Source: Plantago elongata
Taxonomy: Eukaryota > Streptophyta > Magnoliopsida > Lamiales > Plantaginaceae
Assembly (NCBI GenBank): GCA_036897095.1
Contig: JAYMSP010002387.1
Location: 1-24,605, forward strand
Direction: 5' to 3'
Length of the DNA: 24,605 nucleotides
The notes beneath the pieces were generated by a model. It had not been told where the DNA came from, did not search any database, and was given only the letters and a program-made list of their open reading frames with translations. The position numbers were made by a program, and so were the translations under genes. Below are positions 23,326 through 24,605 of this stretch, piece by piece. Positions within the stretch are counted from its first letter, which is position 1, and every line of letters begins with the position of its first letter.

Positions 23326-23692
23326 CCAGTTTCATGCCATGGAGCATGTCCACAGGAGCACGACCTTGCCACTCTGGATGAGCAACGGATATCATTAAGC
23401 ACCAAGTTGCTGAGATTGTCTCAGGACCAGCAAAGCATATGTTCTTGCTACTATGCACGGCCAGTAAAGAATATGATTTTACTAGTGTTTACAATAAACT
23501 TGGTTAGAGTTATATCTACTGGTATGTTGCTTTCTTCTATATGTCTCTATCAGTTGCTTTTAGTAGCAACTGCAGAAGTTCTTTCCTATTGTTATCTTGC
23601 TGTCGACCTTTTAGTACATCTGGTATCTTTTTTCTCAATCTCACACTCCTGCTTCCATACCTCTCTAGTACCGTATTTGCTTGAAATGTGTC
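23326..23692 (-). pseudogene. CYP714-like P450 exon relic
   Basis: Read on the minus strand, this matches the first visible P450 exon (905-1274) along nearly its full length. Landmarks are TAGAGAGGTATGGAAG, ACTTCTGCAGTTGCT, ACCAAGTTTATTGTAAAC, AACATATGCTTTGCTGG, ACTTGGTGCTTAATGAT and GGCATGAAACTGG. It is broken. The frame has stops, the GHETT region reads GPETI after translation of the best frame, and a segment of about 40 bp between CGTGCTC and ACATGCTCC is missing. A segment of about 25 bp around the I-helix is present twice (23424-23449 and 23459-23483). No second exon was found beside it. It is a relic of a second CYP714-like gene in opposite orientation, not of the copy at 905 itself. 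Confidence 0.85.
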
Positions 23693-24072
23693 GGAATCAT
23701 GTCATTCATCTTTTAACATTTTCACAATGATGGGTAACTAAGTCTGGTAGTAAAGGGATTCTCATGAAATATTCAATGGTCCGGTCCTTATATTCCCAAA
23801 ATAAGATCTAGCTATAACATGTTCTTCATATTAGCGAATGAAGTACTTTTCTGTCCTTAAAATGTATCTGCACTTCTGCTAACATTAATTTGGTTGTGCT
23901 TTTTGGAGCTGTTAGCATAGTAGAGAAGATGGGAATTGGGATACCCTAATCCAGGAAGCTTTTTATGTGCTTTGATATGGTATAAATCGCGCTAAGGCAA
24001 GGTTCGTGGATTAGGTAGAATCTAGTCCGTTTTGGTTCGCCTCGATTGGTCTAAGGTTCATCCGGATGAAAA
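23693..24072. other. Spacer between P450 relic and terminal repeats
   Basis: No gene is seen. Parts may be decayed intron of the P450 relic. The right end turns into the repeat-rich sequence that follows. Confidence 0.35.
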
Positions 24073-24151
24073 GGCCTTCGTCAAGAGTGAGTAGAGTAGG
24101 CCCTCAGAGTAGAGTGGAAGGGGCCTTCGTCAGGAGTGAGTAGAGTAGGCC
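24073..24151. repeat. 30-bp direct repeat, period 49 bp
   Basis: GGCCTTCGTCA(A/G)GAGTGAGT and the following 10 bases (AGAGTAGGCC) occur at 24073-24102 and 24122-24151 with one mismatch. It appears related to the GGCCTTCG/GGCCGTCG array that starts nearby. Confidence 0.9.
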
Positions 24152-24201
24152 TCCGATCAACATGGTTCGCGGGGCCCTCACTATGAACTTCGGGGATTTA
24201 G

Positions 24202-24605
24202 GAGGCCGTCGTTACATAACTTGATACTACTTCACAAGTGGCCTTCGCTACGTCAATGGGGCCGTCGCTACGTCACTTGGGCCGTCGTTACATAAAAGGG
24301 ATCATCGCTACGTCACTGGGCCGTCGCTACATCACAAGTGGCCTTCGCTACGTCAATGGGGCCGTCGCTACGTCACTTGGGTCATCGCAACGTCACGGGG
24401 CCGTCGCTACATCATTGGGGCCGACGCTACGTCAAAGGGCCGTCGTAAGAAATGTTTGTCCTTTGTTAGGAAAGTCCTTCACTAGGTAAGAGGGCCGCCG
24501 TAACGTCACGAGGCCATCACTACTTCATTGGGGCCGACGCTACGTCAAAGGGCCGTCGTAAGGAATGCTTGTCCTTCGTTAGGAAAGTCCTTCACTAGGT
24601 AAGAG
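24202..24605. repeat. GGCCGTCGCTACGTCA tandem array with higher-order units
   Basis: A basic unit of about 17-21 bp (GGCCGTCGCTACGTCA plus a short variable spacer) is repeated some 16 times. Two larger periods are visible. A 100-bp repeat starts at 24232 and 24332 (CACAAGTGGCCTTCGCTACG). A 113-bp repeat starts at 24421 and 24534 and includes the non-unit insert GTAAG(A/G)AATG...GTCCTTC...AGGTAAGAG. The array runs to the window edge, so its full length is unknown. The open frame at 24238-24489 is a by-product of the repeat. Confidence 0.93.

Noticed and set aside
24238..24489. 83-residue frame rich in SLGRRYI repeats
   Set aside because: It is a translation of the GGCCGTCGCTACGTCA array.
24202..24605. 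CRISPR-like array at the right edge
   Set aside because: The spacers are not unique, the units are contiguous variants of one short motif, and the genome is plant nuclear. It is an ordinary tandem repeat.

Overview
The window looks like nuclear DNA of a flowering plant, most likely a eudicot. It is AT-rich, with genes that fit plant families and GT-AG introns: a CYP714-type cytochrome P450, kiwellin/ripening-related secreted proteins, and a seven-exon ROP (plant Rho) GTPase. Long stretches are built from typical plant transposon debris. The species cannot be named from the sequence alone.

Left part (1-10.4 kb). The last two exons of a CYP714-like P450 (905-2194, +) follow a hAT-like element lying in its intron or 5' side. 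A 72-residue twin-Cx9C mitochondrial protein of the COX23/CHCHD7 type is encoded by three short exons on the minus strand (3329-3817). Three intron-less kiwellin-like genes follow in tandem on the plus strand (4833-5390, 6733-7293, 9628-10188). Copies 2 and 3 belong to duplicated blocks of about 1.4 kb that include promoter and 3' flank, separated by a second copy of the hAT-like repeat. Copy 3 also has a (ATT)16 run in its upstream region where copy 2 has about three units.

Middle (10.4-15.5 kb). A complete ROP7/RAC13-like GTPase (10951-13403, seven exons, 207 aa, C-terminal CLFL) is followed by a repeat-bearing intergenic region.

Right part (15.5-24.6 kb) is mainly mobile and repetitive. 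A 4170-bp element with TGTAA...TTACA ends and a perfect 5-bp target duplication (CTAAG) sits inside a Stowaway-type MITE; it is best read as a large solo LTR in minus orientation. Further right are an LTR-like segment with a 34-bp tandem array and a TATA box, an 85-bp-arm inverted repeat with a hAT-like end, a broken CYP714-like exon on the minus strand (23326-23692) homologous to the exon at 905-1274, and a tandem GGCCGTCGCTACGTCA array that runs off the window.

No operon-like or novel multi-gene system is evident. The genes appear functionally independent: secreted defence/ripening proteins, a mitochondrial assembly factor, a signalling GTPase and a P450. The most informative structures are the nested insertion, the kiwellin block duplication, the inverted P450 relic and the long hairpin.
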